Shown: positions 17,758 to 26,737 of the stretch, one piece after another
Position numbering within the stretch: the first letter of the stretch is position 1
Layout of the letters: the number at the start of each line of letters is the position of its first letter
Assembly (NCBI GenBank): GCA_964531325.1
Contig: CAZHCW010000013.1
Coordinates: 1-64,000, forward strand
Source of the DNA: UTCHB3 sp964531325
GTDB lineage: Bacteria; Bacteroidota; Ignavibacteria; Ignavibacteriales; Ignavibacteriaceae
Direction of reading: 5' to 3'
Length of the DNA stretch: 64,000 bases
Position numbers and translations under genes: made by a program
Notes under the pieces: model-generated
Databases searched by the model: none
What the model saw: only the letters and a program-made list of their open reading frames with translations
What the model was told of the DNA's origin: nothing

Positions 17758-18432
17758 ATGTTTACGAAATACGGTTACTTCACCATTGGAATAGTCCTCA
17801 TAATCTCCTTCATCCTGATAGCAGCGGGAATCTGGTTCATCGAAAAACCTTTTCTGAAGTATATTCTGTTTGCTATGGCTGGGTTTATTACAATCTTCAC
17901 CCTCAATTTTTTCCGTGATCCGGAAAGAACCATCCCCAAGGGAGATGATATCATTGTCTCACCGGCTGATGGTAAAGTACTCTTCATTAAAGAAGTTTAT
18001 GATGATGAATATCTTAAAGATAAAGCACTTCAGATATCGGTGTTTATGTCGCCACTGAATGTGCATGTAAATAGAATCCCCATCTCTGGTAAAGTTGAAT
18101 ATTTGAAGTATCACGAGGGAAAATATCTCGTTGCGTTCGACGATAAAGCTTCTTCGGAAAACGAAAGGTGGCTTACAGGTATCGATTTTGGAAATGGCAA
18201 ACTACTCTACTCCCAAATTGCAGGTTATGTCGCGAGAAGGATAGTTAATGATCTGAAAGTGGGTCAATCAGTTACAATGGGTGAACGGTTTGGCATGATC
18301 AAATTTGGCAGTCGTGTTGATATTCTTGTGCCAACTTCAAGTATTCCACAAGTAAAAGCCGGTGATATGGTTTCTGCCGGTGAAACTATACTTTTTAAAT
18401 TGAACCGGGAACAAAAAGATGTTTCAAAATAA
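17758..18432 (+). CDS. psd: Phosphatidylserine decarboxylase proenzyme
   Basis: 224 residues, the short class of PSD. Two N-terminal TM helices (about 8-27 and 34-51), then FFRDPERTIP and SPADGKVLFI. VFMSPLNVHVNRIPISG is the family signature. The autocleavage site is the Gly-Ser in IKFGSRVDI (residues 184-185), where the serine becomes the pyruvoyl cofactor. It converts phosphatidylserine to phosphatidylethanolamine at the inner membrane. It overlaps pssA by 14 bp, linking the two consecutive steps. Confidence 0.95.
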   Translation: MFTKYGYFTIGIVLIISFILIAAGIWFIEKPFLKYILFAMAGFITIFTLNFFRDPERTIPKGDDIIVSPADGKVLFIKEVYDDEYLKDKALQISVFMSPLNVHVNRIPISGKVEYLKYHEGKYLVAFDDKASSENERWLTGIDFGNGKLLYSQIAGYVARRIVNDLKVGQSVTMGERFGMIKFGSRVDILVPTSSIPQVKAGDMVSAGETILFKLNREQKDVSK

Positions 18433-19141
18433 ACGGGCAATAATTCCCGGTATGCTCACTCTGGGAAACCTTACATGCGGTTTCCTCTCAATCGTGTATG
18501 CGTCTGATGGTGAATTTACTACTGCCGGAATTCTAATTCTTGCTTCTGCATTTTTTGATTTGATAGATGGCCTTGCCGCAAGGTTACTAAACGCAGCATC
18601 CAACTTTGGAGTGCAACTCGATTCACTGGCAGATGTTGTGGGATTTGGAGCACCAACTGCTTTCCTGATCTATAAATATAAACTTGACGCGCTTGGCACC
18701 TGGGGCCTGGTTATTAGTCTGTTGTTTCTCGTATGTGGTGCACTAAGATTGGCGAGGTTTAACACTGAAATTACAGATTTAAAGAAAAAAGATTACAAAG
18801 GGATCCCAATTCCTGTAGCAGCACTTATTGTAACTCTTCTTGTGCTCGCCCAGCTCGATAGTTCAATCGTCCCTTCATCTATGAAATGGGTTTTCCCTGT
18901 GGTTACGATACTCTCCGCCTTTGGAATGGTGTCGAGTCTCAAATTTGCCACTTTTCCAAAATTAAACAAAGTCGCGCTTTTAGCTAATCCACTTCAATTG
19001 GTCCTGGTAGCCCTCCTCCCGTTTGCAATCTATTTTTATTCCTGGACGGGGCTCTTTTTTATCTTTATTTTTGGCATTTTATTAAACATGGTATATAGCT
19101 ATGTTTCCAAAGAGAAAATACAAAAAAATCATCGGAAATAG
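18419..19141 (+). CDS. pssA: CDP-diacylglycerol-serine O-phosphatidyltransferase
   Basis: 240 residues with 6-8 TM segments. The CDP-alcohol phosphatidyltransferase motif D-G-x2-A-R-x8-G-x3-D-x3-D is complete in DGLAARLLNAASNFGVQLDSLAD (residue about 44 onward). It makes phosphatidylserine from CDP-diacylglycerol and serine, the step before Psd. The start overlaps the psd end by 14 bp. Confidence 0.95.
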   Translation: MFQNKRAIIPGMLTLGNLTCGFLSIVYASDGEFTTAGILILASAFFDLIDGLAARLLNAASNFGVQLDSLADVVGFGAPTAFLIYKYKLDALGTWGLVISLLFLVCGALRLARFNTEITDLKKKDYKGIPIPVAALIVTLLVLAQLDSSIVPSSMKWVFPVVTILSAFGMVSSLKFATFPKLNKVALLANPLQLVLVALLPFAIYFYSWTGLFFIFIFGILLNMVYSYVSKEKIQKNHRK

Positions 19142-19142
19142 T

Positions 19143-19400
19143 GTGTTTAAAGCAAAAGTTATTATTAAAAGAAGAAAATCGATCCTCGATCCCCAAGGAA
19201 AAGCAGCAGAACAGGGTGCTAAATTGCTTGGTTTTTTAAATATCGACCAGGTAAGGATCAACAAAGAGGTTGAATTTTTTGTAAATCTTTCCTCCAGAGA
19301 AGAGGCACTTAAAGAGGTTACAGAATTTTCGGGAAAGCTTCTGGCAAATCCAATAATGGAAGATTTTGAAATCCTGTTGGAAGAAGCTGATGAATCCTAA
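19143..19400 (+). CDS. purS: Phosphoribosylformylglycinamidine synthase subunit PurS
   Basis: 85 residues from GTG at 19143, 1 bp after the pssA stop. An in-frame ATG at 19101 would give 14 extra residues overlapping pssA, and the family normally begins at FKAKV, so GTG is preferred. SILDPQGKAAEQGAKLLGF and the strand EEALKEVTEFSGKLLANPIMEDF match PurS, the small subunit of the three-part FGAM synthase with PurL and PurQ. purQ follows with an 11-bp overlap; purL is not in the window. Confidence 0.93.
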   Translation: MFKAKVIIKRRKSILDPQGKAAEQGAKLLGFLNIDQVRINKEVEFFVNLSSREEALKEVTEFSGKLLANPIMEDFEILLEEADES

Positions 19401-20106
19401 GTTCGGTGTAGTTGTTTTTCCCGGATCAAACTGTGATCACGATGCGTATTATGCCCTGAAACACGAACTGGGCTACGAAGTTGAATTCCTTTGGCACAAA
19501 GAGCCATCAATTAAAGATTGTAATGTTATAATCCTGCCGGGAGGATTTTCTTATGGCGATTATATCAGATGTGGTGCGGTAGCAAAACTCTCACCAATAA
19601 TGACCGATGTAATCAGATTTGCCAATGAGGGAGGGATAGTTATCGGAATTTGTAACGGATTTCAGATACTCTGCGAAAGTGGTCTGCTCCAGGGTGTATT
19701 AATTAAAAATAAAAGCCTCAAATTTATTTGTGAAGATGTCCACATTTTGGTCACTGGTAAATCAGAAGTCTTCGCCGGAAGGGCTACAGGATCAATTGTA
19801 AAAATCCCGATTGCCCATGGTGAGGGGAATTATTTTATTGAACCACACAAAATTGACGAACTCGAAAAAAACGGACAAATACTCTTCAAATATTCCTCAC
19901 CAACTGGTGAGTTGTCTCCTGAGTCGAATCCAAATGGCTCAATTAACAATATAGCCGGAATAACAAACAAAGCCGGTAATGTTCTTGGAATGATGCCACA
20001 CCCTGAAAGGGCTTGCAGTAAAACAATCGGAAACGATTCCGGAAAGTTTATTTTTAGTTCAATTGCGAATTTTATAAAATCAAAAGAGGTAGAACATGTT
20101 TTCTAA
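19390..20106 (+). CDS. purQ: Phosphoribosylformylglycinamidine synthase subunit PurQ (glutaminase)
   Basis: 238 residues from ATG at 19390 (MNPKFGVVVFPGSNCDHDA). The earlier in-frame ATG at 19366 lies inside purS and adds residues absent in the family. Class I glutamine amidotransferase triad: nucleophile Cys in VIGICNGFQIL, then His and Glu in MMPHPERAC. It supplies ammonia to PurL for FGAM formation in purine synthesis. The length (about 230) is that of the split PurQ type, consistent with the adjacent purS. Confidence 0.96.
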   Translation: MNPKFGVVVFPGSNCDHDAYYALKHELGYEVEFLWHKEPSIKDCNVIILPGGFSYGDYIRCGAVAKLSPIMTDVIRFANEGGIVIGICNGFQILCESGLLQGVLIKNKSLKFICEDVHILVTGKSEVFAGRATGSIVKIPIAHGEGNYFIEPHKIDELEKNGQILFKYSSPTGELSPESNPNGSINNIAGITNKAGNVLGMMPHPERACSKTIGNDSGKFIFSSIANFIKSKEVEHVF

Positions 20107-20287
20107 CTTAGGTCCACTCGAAATATTTCTTATTGTCCTTGTTGTACTCCTGCTTTTTGGCGCAAAAAAAATACCTGAACTCGCTCAGGGTGTCGGAAAA
20201 GGAATGAGAGAGTTCAAAAGAGCTATCAAAGATGTTGAACAGGATATCAAGGTTGACGAAACCGCGGATAAAGATAAAAAAAACTGA
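20096..20287 (+). CDS. tatA: Twin-arginine translocase component TatA/TatE
   Basis: 63 residues: hydrophobic helix LGPLEIFLIVLVVLLLFGAKKIPELA with the conserved F-G-x-x-K-x-P-E-L hinge, then an amphipathic helix (QGVGKGMREFKRAIKDVEQD) and an acidic/lysine tail. TatA oligomers form the pore for folded proteins. Overlaps purQ by 11 bp. No tatC nearby, so the rest of the translocase is elsewhere. Confidence 0.93.
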   Translation: MFSNLGPLEIFLIVLVVLLLFGAKKIPELAQGVGKGMREFKRAIKDVEQDIKVDETADKDKKN

Positions 20288-20301
20288 TCCACGGCCGATA
20301 A

Positions 20302-21720
20302 TTGCTTCAATATTCCTCCATTTCACAAAAACGGGAACTGATTCTCTCCGGTAAGCTTGACCTTTTACAGAATATCAACTTCTTTCTTAAAAAGATTGAG
20401 GATAATAAAAACCTGAACAGTTTTTTGTTTGTAAATCCTCGAATTCTTGAAGAAGCACAACAATTGCTCGAAAAAGTAAACGCCGGTCTAAAACCCGGCT
20501 CTCTTTTTGGTGCAGTTATCGCAATTAAAGATGTGATTTCTGTCGAGGGGATGCCTATGACCTGTGCATCCAAAATTCTTGAGAATTTCCATCCGGTTTA
20601 CGACGCTACTGTAATTTCCAAACTTCGTGAAGAAGATGCCCTGATAATCGGGAAATTAAATTGTGATGAATTTGCTATGGGTTCATCAAATGAAAATTCT
20701 GCTTATGGAAATGTTCTTAATCCAGTAGATCCGTCAAGAGTTCCCGGAGGGTCTTCAGGTGGATCGGCGGCAGCAGTAGCCGCAGGTTTGTGTGATGTAG
20801 CGTTAGGAAGTGACACAGGTGGCTCAATAAGGCAACCTGCAGCCTTTTGTGGCGTCTATGGAATCAAACCAACCTATTCAAGAGTTTCCAGATATGGTCT
20901 TACTGCTTTTGCATCGTCCTTCGATTCAATCGGTCCACTCTCCAAAAACCCTGAAGATTGTGCCCTCATCCTTGAGGTGATTTCCGGGTATGATCCCAAG
21001 GATTCCACTTCAACCAATTCTGAAATTCCCCTAAATAGCACAAAAAATCCTGATGACTCCAAGTTCAGAATTGCATTACCAAAAGAATATTATGGTGAGG
21101 GCCTCAATCCTGAAATCAGAGAATCTATCCAAATCCTCGTTAAGAAACTTGAAGATGCAGGAAATATTGTAGATGAAGTTTCATTACCAAATACTCATTT
21201 GACCATAGCAGCTTATTATGTTCTCACAACCGCAGAGGCAGCCTCCAATTTGTCACGATATGATGGTGTTAGATATGGGAAAAGAGCTAATGAGGACAAA
21301 TCACTCGGTAATATGTATGCCGGAACAAGATCAAAAGGTTTTGGCACAGAGGTGAAACGCAGGATTATGCTGGGGAATTATGTGTTGTCAGGAGGTTACT
21401 ACGATGCCTATTTTAACAAGGCTCAGAAGGTAAGACGAATGATTAAAAATGATTTTTCTACCGTATTCAAAGATTACGATTTAATTTTAACTCCAGTCAC
21501 TCCTGAGTTACCATTCAAATTTGGTGAAATGTCAGATGATCCACTCTCGATGTATCTCGGAGATATTTATACCACTTCGGTAAATCTTGCGGGACTTCCC
21601 GCTATCTCCATTCCGACAGGAAAATCGAAAGAGAGATTACCCCTCGCTGTTCAATTTATCGCACCTGAATTTGAAGAAAACAGACTCTTCAGAATAGCAG
21701 ATATTTTACAACAACTCTGA
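20302..21720 (+). CDS. gatA: Asp-tRNA(Asn)/Glu-tRNA(Gln) amidotransferase subunit A
   Basis: 472 residues from a TTG start. Amidase-signature triad: Lys in AVIAIKDVISVEG, Ser in VPGGSSGGSAAAVAAG and nucleophile Ser in GSDTGGSIRQPAAFCG. It releases ammonia from glutamine for transamidation of misacylated tRNA in the GatCAB complex. gatB and gatC are not adjacent. Its 3' end overlaps convergent ribBA by 15 bp, which leaves no room for a separate terminator. Confidence 0.96.
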   Translation: MLQYSSISQKRELILSGKLDLLQNINFFLKKIEDNKNLNSFLFVNPRILEEAQQLLEKVNAGLKPGSLFGAVIAIKDVISVEGMPMTCASKILENFHPVYDATVISKLREEDALIIGKLNCDEFAMGSSNENSAYGNVLNPVDPSRVPGGSSGGSAAAVAAGLCDVALGSDTGGSIRQPAAFCGVYGIKPTYSRVSRYGLTAFASSFDSIGPLSKNPEDCALILEVISGYDPKDSTSTNSEIPLNSTKNPDDSKFRIALPKEYYGEGLNPEIRESIQILVKKLEDAGNIVDEVSLPNTHLTIAAYYVLTTAEAASNLSRYDGVRYGKRANEDKSLGNMYAGTRSKGFGTEVKRRIMLGNYVLSGGYYDAYFNKAQKVRRMIKNDFSTVFKDYDLILTPVTPELPFKFGEMSDDPLSMYLGDIYTTSVNLAGLPAISIPTGKSKERLPLAVQFIAPEFEENRLFRIADILQQL

Positions 21721-22920
21721 AATTGAGTTGAGTATCATGTGCCCCATCTTATCCCGTTTTGTCTCTAAATATTTAATGTTATTCTGATTTGGAGCAATTT
21801 CAAGCGGAACCCTGCTTGAAACCGGAATACCATAAGCAAGAAAATCATCAATCTTTTTAGGATTATTGGTTATAAGCTTAACACTTTTGATGTTAAGTTC
21901 TTTTATAATTTGGGTACCCAGACCATAATCTCTTGGATCGGCTTCAAATCCCAACTTTTCATTAGCTTCAACTGTATCAAAACCCATATCCTGGAGTTTG
22001 TAAGCTTTTAATTTATTGCTGAGCCCAATTCCTCTTCCCTCTTGCCGAAGGTAAACAACCACACCCTTGCCATAACCGTTTATGAGTTCAAGAGAATGAT
22101 TTAATTGGTCATGACAATCACACCTTAATGAATGGAAAATATCACCGGTCAAACACTCTGAATGAATCCTCACTAAAACATCTTCTTCACCTGAGACTTC
22201 TCCTTTAACTACTGCAATGTGATCTTTAGAGTCTATTTGGGACTTAAAAAGATGGAGTTTAAAATCACCATGAGCCGTAGGGAAATTTATCGTCGTGATT
22301 TTGCTGATAAATTTTTCGTGAATCATCCGGTGTTTCATGATTTCTTTTACAGAGATCATTTTTAACCCAAATTTTTGAGCTATCTCAGTTAACTCTTTCA
22401 GCCTTGCCATCTCACCATCTTCTTTGAGAATCTCACAAAGTGAACCGGCAGGATTTAAGCCGGCAATGCGACAAAGATCAACAACGGCTTCGGTATGTCC
22501 CGGTCGTTTAACGACCCCACCTTCAGTATATCGTAATGGAAAGATATGACCCGGAACAGCAAAATCTTCTGTCCTTGCTTCGTCAGAGGCCAAGGCTAAA
22601 ATGGTTTTTGCACGGTCAGATGCAGAAATTCCTGTAGTGGTTCCCTCAACAACATCCACAGATACTGTAAAATTTGTACCATGAAGAGCATTATTTGACC
22701 CACTCATCAGAGGCATCCCCAAATGATCAAGTTTTGATCCCTCCATCGCTACACAAAGTAATCCCCGCCCGTGTGTAATCATAAAATTTACAGTTTCGGG
22801 GGTTATAAATTCAGAGGCACAAACAAAATCTCCTTCATTTTCGCGGTTTTCATCATCAGTTATGATGATTATTTTTCCACTTCTTAATTCGGAGGCAGCT
22901 TCTTCGACCGTGCAAAACAT
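21706..22920 (-). CDS. ribBA: Bifunctional DHBP synthase/GTP cyclohydrolase II
   Basis: 404 residues. RibB half (1-200): DDENRENEGDFV metal/substrate loop, THGRGLLCVAM and the RPGHTEAVVDL motif. RibA half (201-404): zinc cysteines in HSECLTGDIFHSLRCDCHDQL and RQEGRGIGLSNKLKAY. It makes both precursors that start riboflavin synthesis, from ribulose 5-phosphate and from GTP. It is third in the tgt-yajC-ribBA unit, 10 bp after yajC. No FMN riboswitch is possible upstream because there is no leader. Confidence 0.97.
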   Translation of the reverse strand: MFCTVEEAASELRSGKIIIITDDENRENEGDFVCASEFITPETVNFMITHGRGLLCVAMEGSKLDHLGMPLMSGSNNALHGTNFTVSVDVVEGTTTGISASDRAKTILALASDEARTEDFAVPGHIFPLRYTEGGVVKRPGHTEAVVDLCRIAGLNPAGSLCEILKEDGEMARLKELTEIAQKFGLKMISVKEIMKHRMIHEKFISKITTINFPTAHGDFKLHLFKSQIDSKDHIAVVKGEVSGEEDVLVRIHSECLTGDIFHSLRCDCHDQLNHSLELINGYGKGVVVYLRQEGRGIGLSNKLKAYKLQDMGFDTVEANEKLGFEADPRDYGLGTQIIKELNIKSVKLITNNPKKIDDFLAYGIPVSSRVPLEIAPNQNNIKYLETKRDKMGHMILNSISELL

Positions 22921-22930
22921 TTTAAGTCCA

Positions 22931-23266
22931 TTATTTCTTTTCTAAACTTGTGGTTGTACCATCACTGTTAAGTATGGCAGCAATCGCATTTTTGTCAAAT
23001 TTAATTTTTGTATTGTCAGATACTTTAACCCAGACAATTTTATCTTCAACACCTGTAACTTCACCATACATACCACCTGAAGTAACAACTTTATCTCCCT
23101 TTTCAACAGCAGAAAGAAGTTTTTCTCTCTCTTTTTGTCTCTTCTGTTGAGGTCTGATGATCATAAAATAAAAAATTAGAAAGATGGCACCAAACATTAT
23201 CAGTGTTCCCATCATTCCGCTGCCACCCTCACCACCTTGTGGAGCCATTGCATATAAAGTTTCCAT
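22931..23266 (-). CDS. yajC: Sec translocon accessory protein YajC
   Basis: 111 residues: Gly-rich N-terminus, one TM helix (TLIMFGAIFLIFYFMII), the signature RPQQKRQKEREKLLSAVEKGDKVVTSGGMYG and a C-terminal KOW-like strand region. It associates with SecDF. Starts directly at the tgt stop. secDF are not in the window. Confidence 0.94.
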   Translation of the reverse strand: METLYAMAPQGGEGGSGMMGTLIMFGAIFLIFYFMIIRPQQKRQKEREKLLSAVEKGDKVVTSGGMYGEVTGVEDKIVWVKVSDNTKIKFDKNAIAAILNSDGTTTSLEKK

Positions 23267-24421
23267 TTAATTCTCCGTTTCTTTCTTTTCTTGGTCTGTT
23301 ATTCTTCTTAAAGTTATTTCTTTCCACTCCTTAAAATCGCCGGCAAGAATGTGCTCTCTGGCAGCTCTTGCAAGTTCAAGATAAAAGTGGACATTGTGAA
23401 CTGAAACCAGTTCAAAACCAAGGAATTCGCTTGCCACAAGAAGGTGGCGCAAATATGCCCTTGAGTGATTTCTGCATGTGTAACAATTACAATTTTCATC
23501 CAGAGGAGTAAAATCATTTTTGTACATCGAATTTTTAATTCTTACCGGACCATTCCATGTAAAAAGAAATCCTCTTCGAGCATTCCTTGTTGGCATCACA
23601 CAATCAAACATGTCGATCCCCCGTTCAATTGCCTCGAGAATGTTCTCCGGTTTCCCAACTCCCATCAAATATCTCGGTTTGTTGGCCAACATAAAATCTG
23701 TTGTAAAATCAACTAATTCATACATCTCTTCAGCAGGCTCACCAACCGCAAGACCCCCGATGGCGTATCCCTCAAAATCGAGTTCCAGTAACGATTTTAC
23801 CGATTCTTCTCTAAGTTCTTTGTAAGTACTTCCTTGAATTATCCCAAATTGATTTTGTTCATATCCATATAACCCTTTGGTCTTCACAAAAGCTTCTCTG
23901 TTCAAAACCGCCCAATCTGAAGTCATTTTGGTGGATCGTTTTGCATAGTCAAAAGGACAAGGATATGGAGTACATTCATCCAAAACCATCATGATGTCAG
24001 AACCAATCGATCTTTGAATATTCACAACCTTCTCAGGAGTGAAAAAATGTTTTGAACCGTCAAGATGTGATTTGAACTCAACCCCGTCTCGTTTAATCTT
24101 TCTGAGATCAGATAAAGAAAACACCTGAAAACCACCGCTGTCGGTAAGAATGGGGCGATCCCAGTTTATAAACCTGTGTAATCCGCCCGCCTGTTCAAGA
24201 GTATCTGTCCCGGGTCTGAGATAAAGGTGGTATGTGTTGCCCAAAATGATATCTGCATTGATATCATCTCTGAGGTAGGAAAAATTTACCGCTTTAACTG
24301 TTCCCTGAGTACCAACAGGCATAAAAATAGGTGTTTTAACCACACCATGTGCCGTCGTAAACTCTCCTGCCCGTGCTTTTGAAGCATGATCAGTTGCCAA
24401 TAATTTAAAGTTTAAACTCAA
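23267..24421 (-). CDS. tgt: tRNA-guanine transglycosylase
   Basis: 384 residues from a TTG start. Contains ILTDSGGFQVFSL, VLDECTPYPCP, GLAVGEPAEEMYE and the nucleophile region GIDMFDCVMPTRNARRG. The zinc site is CNCYTCRNHSRAYLRHL with a later His. It exchanges guanine-34 for a queuosine precursor in GUN-anticodon tRNAs. The Zn and aspartate residues are all present. It heads the leftward tgt-yajC-ribBA unit. Confidence 0.96.
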   Translation of the reverse strand: MSLNFKLLATDHASKARAGEFTTAHGVVKTPIFMPVGTQGTVKAVNFSYLRDDINADIILGNTYHLYLRPGTDTLEQAGGLHRFINWDRPILTDSGGFQVFSLSDLRKIKRDGVEFKSHLDGSKHFFTPEKVVNIQRSIGSDIMMVLDECTPYPCPFDYAKRSTKMTSDWAVLNREAFVKTKGLYGYEQNQFGIIQGSTYKELREESVKSLLELDFEGYAIGGLAVGEPAEEMYELVDFTTDFMLANKPRYLMGVGKPENILEAIERGIDMFDCVMPTRNARRGFLFTWNGPVRIKNSMYKNDFTPLDENCNCYTCRNHSRAYLRHLLVASEFLGFELVSVHNVHFYLELARAAREHILAGDFKEWKEITLRRITDQEKKETEN

Positions 24422-24443
24422 GAAATATCAAATTTTGTGATTT

Positions 24444-24475
24444 TAAATTTACTGCTTTTAAAACTCATGCCCAAA
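24444..24475 (-). promoter_or_regulatory. tgt: Candidate Bacteroidota-type promoter for tgt-yajC-ribBA
   Basis: On the minus strand TTTG (24475-24472) is followed after 20 bp by TAAATTTA (24451-24444), one mismatch from the -7 consensus TAnnTTTG at the expected -33/-7 spacing. The -7 box is about 23 bp before the TTG start, giving a short leader. Confidence 0.4.
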
Positions 24476-24651
24476 CTAATAAAGTTGGGGTATTATTTTG
24501 GGGGGGTTATGAAAATGAGTCGTGGAAAAAGGAATTTTGGGGTGAACAACCTTGCTGGAATATATCCCACCAATGAGTCGGAGTTTTAAGCATTTGGAGG
24601 TATTAACTTTTCTACGAACATGCTTCCTGCGAAGAGAGATTATTAAAATCC
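24476..24651. other. Intergenic stretch with no recognised gene
   Basis: About 175 bp upstream of the tgt promoter candidate. No credible frame. A run of seven G lies near 24500. The segment could be a decayed insertion or repeat copy, but I cannot name it. Confidence 0.4.
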
Positions 24652-24811
24652 ATCCGTGAAAATCTGTGTTAAATCCGTATCATCTGTGGAACTATCCCGC
24701 TTGCGGTTAATCGTTTTGCAGACGGCAATCGAGACGATTACCACCCCTGTCACTTACGACTAAAAACTGTGTTTTTCCTAATATTACTGCATTATTGCAT
24801 TATTGCATTAG
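24652..24811. repeat. Dispersed intergenic element, copy 1
   Basis: Shares three blocks in the same order with copy 2 at 48862-49144: ATCCGTGAAAATCTGTG (24652-24668), a GTGGAACTATCC block, GCAGACGGCAATCG (24718-24731) followed by (A/G)GACG, and a closing TACTGCATTA. It ends in three 8-bp units of TGCATTA(T/G) at 24788-24811. TAATCGT and ACGATTA around the central block can form a hairpin. The element stops 1 bp before the stop codon of the PorV-family gene. Confidence 0.7.
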
Positions 24812-24812
24812 T

Positions 24813-25715
24813 TCAAAGTCCCAGTTTCACAGAGAATGTATGTCCCAAACCCAGGTCTTGTCCAAATGGAGTAAGAGCATAATCGAAGGCGAGATTGTTC
24901 CAGTAGATTCCAATTCCGGTGGTTAATCCTTTTGCTTCGTATAAGGACTGATAACCAAGTCTTACTGCAAGGAGTCCATCATAAACAGCTTCTACACCTG
25001 CGTTGATATGGATATCATCCGTCGAGAAAAATTTCTGCACTTCCAGTCCCGTGGAGAAATTAAGTTTGTTTTGTGGCATGGCAAAATTGTAACCGGCACC
25101 AACCCGAATATCTGTTGGTAATTTGGTGGCAATTGTTTTTAGTTCATTCATTGAACCAAGATTTCTTAGGGCTGCCGTTAAAAACAAAGCATCATTTATT
25201 GTGTATCTACCGGAGAGATCAACAGCATATCCCGCCGCATCTTCGTAGAACATTCCTTCGTAAAGGTACTTTAATACAACACCGGCACTAACTTTTTCCG
25301 ATATCTTAAAACCTGTACCTAGTGAGATTGCAATAAAGTCTGCTGTAAAAGTAGAAAGAGCATCTCCCGGTCTCTCTCTTACTTCAATTTCCCCGATTCT
25401 GGTTGAATTTACACCAAAACCCATTTTCAGCCCAAAAAGTGAAAATTTTGCAGCCAACATTTCTGTTCTGACTCCCTGGATCCACTCGTTATGTGTGAAT
25501 GATATTTCAGAGTTGTTATTCCGACTCAGATTTGCCGGACTGTAGAAAATTGCCGTTGCATCATTTGCAAAGATTGTTCCATTGTCGCCCAACGCAATGT
25601 TTCTTGCTCCGGAACCGATTTTGAGAAATGAAAGGCCACTACCGCCGGCTGATTGAGAGAACAAAACAGGGGTGGTTAACAGAAAAACGGAGATAAATAA
25701 TAGTTTTTTCATCAA
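24813..25715 (-). CDS. PorV/PorQ-family outer-membrane protein (T9SS-associated)
   Basis: 300 residues. Signal peptide MMKKLLFISVFLLTTPVLFSQ, then GGSGLSFLKIGSGARNIALGDNG and ATAIFYSPANLSRNNNSEISFTHNEWIQG, the N-terminal signature of the PorV/PorQ (UPF0164, FadL-like) barrel family. The rest is alternating beta-strands ending in LGHTFSVKLGL. In T9SS, PorV shuttles cargo from the translocon to the attachment complex. It is the last gene of a four-gene run, 10 bp after a paralogue. Confidence 0.88.
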   Translation of the reverse strand: MMKKLLFISVFLLTTPVLFSQSAGGSGLSFLKIGSGARNIALGDNGTIFANDATAIFYSPANLSRNNNSEISFTHNEWIQGVRTEMLAAKFSLFGLKMGFGVNSTRIGEIEVRERPGDALSTFTADFIAISLGTGFKISEKVSAGVVLKYLYEGMFYEDAAGYAVDLSGRYTINDALFLTAALRNLGSMNELKTIATKLPTDIRVGAGYNFAMPQNKLNFSTGLEVQKFFSTDDIHINAGVEAVYDGLLAVRLGYQSLYEAKGLTTGIGIYWNNLAFDYALTPFGQDLGLGHTFSVKLGL

Positions 25716-25725
25716 TTATCAATAT

Positions 25726-26736
25726 TTAGAAAATAAAATTTAGACCAATTATGTGCCTGTCAGAGCTTGAATACTGCTCAACCTGAAAAGCGTAATCAAA
25801 ACCAATCCTGTAATTCCCCAATTCTTTAGAATATGAAAATCCGAGAGATGGTTTTACAGGTTCATCACTTTTATTCAGGAACAAGTTATCGATACCACCT
25901 CTGAGGAAAAGACCTTCATAGATATTATACTCGGCACCAAACCGTAAAAGGTTGGTACCATAATTATCAGAGGCAAATTCAGCTGCAAGTTGCAACCTGT
26001 ACGGCTTGTAATAGTAGCTAACTCCAAGCTTCTTAAACAGAGGGAATTTATCGATGGTTTCCCCACCTTCCGTATTGTAAATTGGAGCAGTATTCCATTT
26101 GTATTGCGAATTCACATCTGTAAGAACCAGTGACACTGCCAATTCAGGGGTAAAGGTGTAAATTGCTCCGATATCAAAGCCAAAACTTGTGGATGTCACA
26201 TCTTCGTAAAGTTTATAATAATAGAATCTTGCCGTTACACCAACAGAGATTTTTTCAGAAAACTTGTTTGCCAACGATAAAAAGAAAAGATTTTCTGAAG
26301 TGGAGAGTGTCCCTTTCTTAAAACCTTGATTATCCCTTTGATCAATATTGCCAACTCCTGCATTTATAAGACCTAAAGAAACTCCGGCTGTTGATCTGGG
26401 GATACTTGTTTCGGGAACGGTATCATTCTTTGAATAAAAATCGAACCGTCTTGTAAAACTCACAAAATTTAATGATCTGTCAAGTCCAAGGAAAGTATAT
26501 TGTGCACTGAACGCATTGTTATCCTGAAATACCGAAAGTGCAGGATTGTAAATTGAGGATATATTACCCGATTTTACTGTGGAAAGAGCATTTCCCATAC
26601 CTATTCCGCGTGCTCCAAATCCAATGCGGCTGAAAGCTCCGGGAGCCGATGAAAGATTGTTCATTATTCTTTGAGCGTCTATCGGAAAAGAGAGAAGAAG
26701 TATTGTAATCAATAAAAATATTTTAGTGTTTTTCAT
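25726..26736 (-). CDS. PorV/PorQ-family outer-membrane protein, second copy
   Basis: 336 residues. Signal peptide MKNTKIFLLITILLLSFPIDAQ, then GAFSRIGFGARGIGMGNALS and ISSIYNPALSVFQDNNAFSAQYTFL, the same family signature as its downstream neighbour but a diverged sequence. The C-terminus GLNFIF ends in Phe as outer-membrane barrels do. It follows the T9SS-cargo gene with a 1-bp gap. Two paralogues in tandem suggest heteromeric or cargo-specific function. Confidence 0.86.
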   Translation of the reverse strand: MKNTKIFLLITILLLSFPIDAQRIMNNLSSAPGAFSRIGFGARGIGMGNALSTVKSGNISSIYNPALSVFQDNNAFSAQYTFLGLDRSLNFVSFTRRFDFYSKNDTVPETSIPRSTAGVSLGLINAGVGNIDQRDNQGFKKGTLSTSENLFFLSLANKFSEKISVGVTARFYYYKLYEDVTSTSFGFDIGAIYTFTPELAVSLVLTDVNSQYKWNTAPIYNTEGGETIDKFPLFKKLGVSYYYKPYRLQLAAEFASDNYGTNLLRFGAEYNIYEGLFLRGGIDNLFLNKSDEPVKPSLGFSYSKELGNYRIGFDYAFQVEQYSSSDRHIIGLNFIF

Positions 26737-26737
26737 C

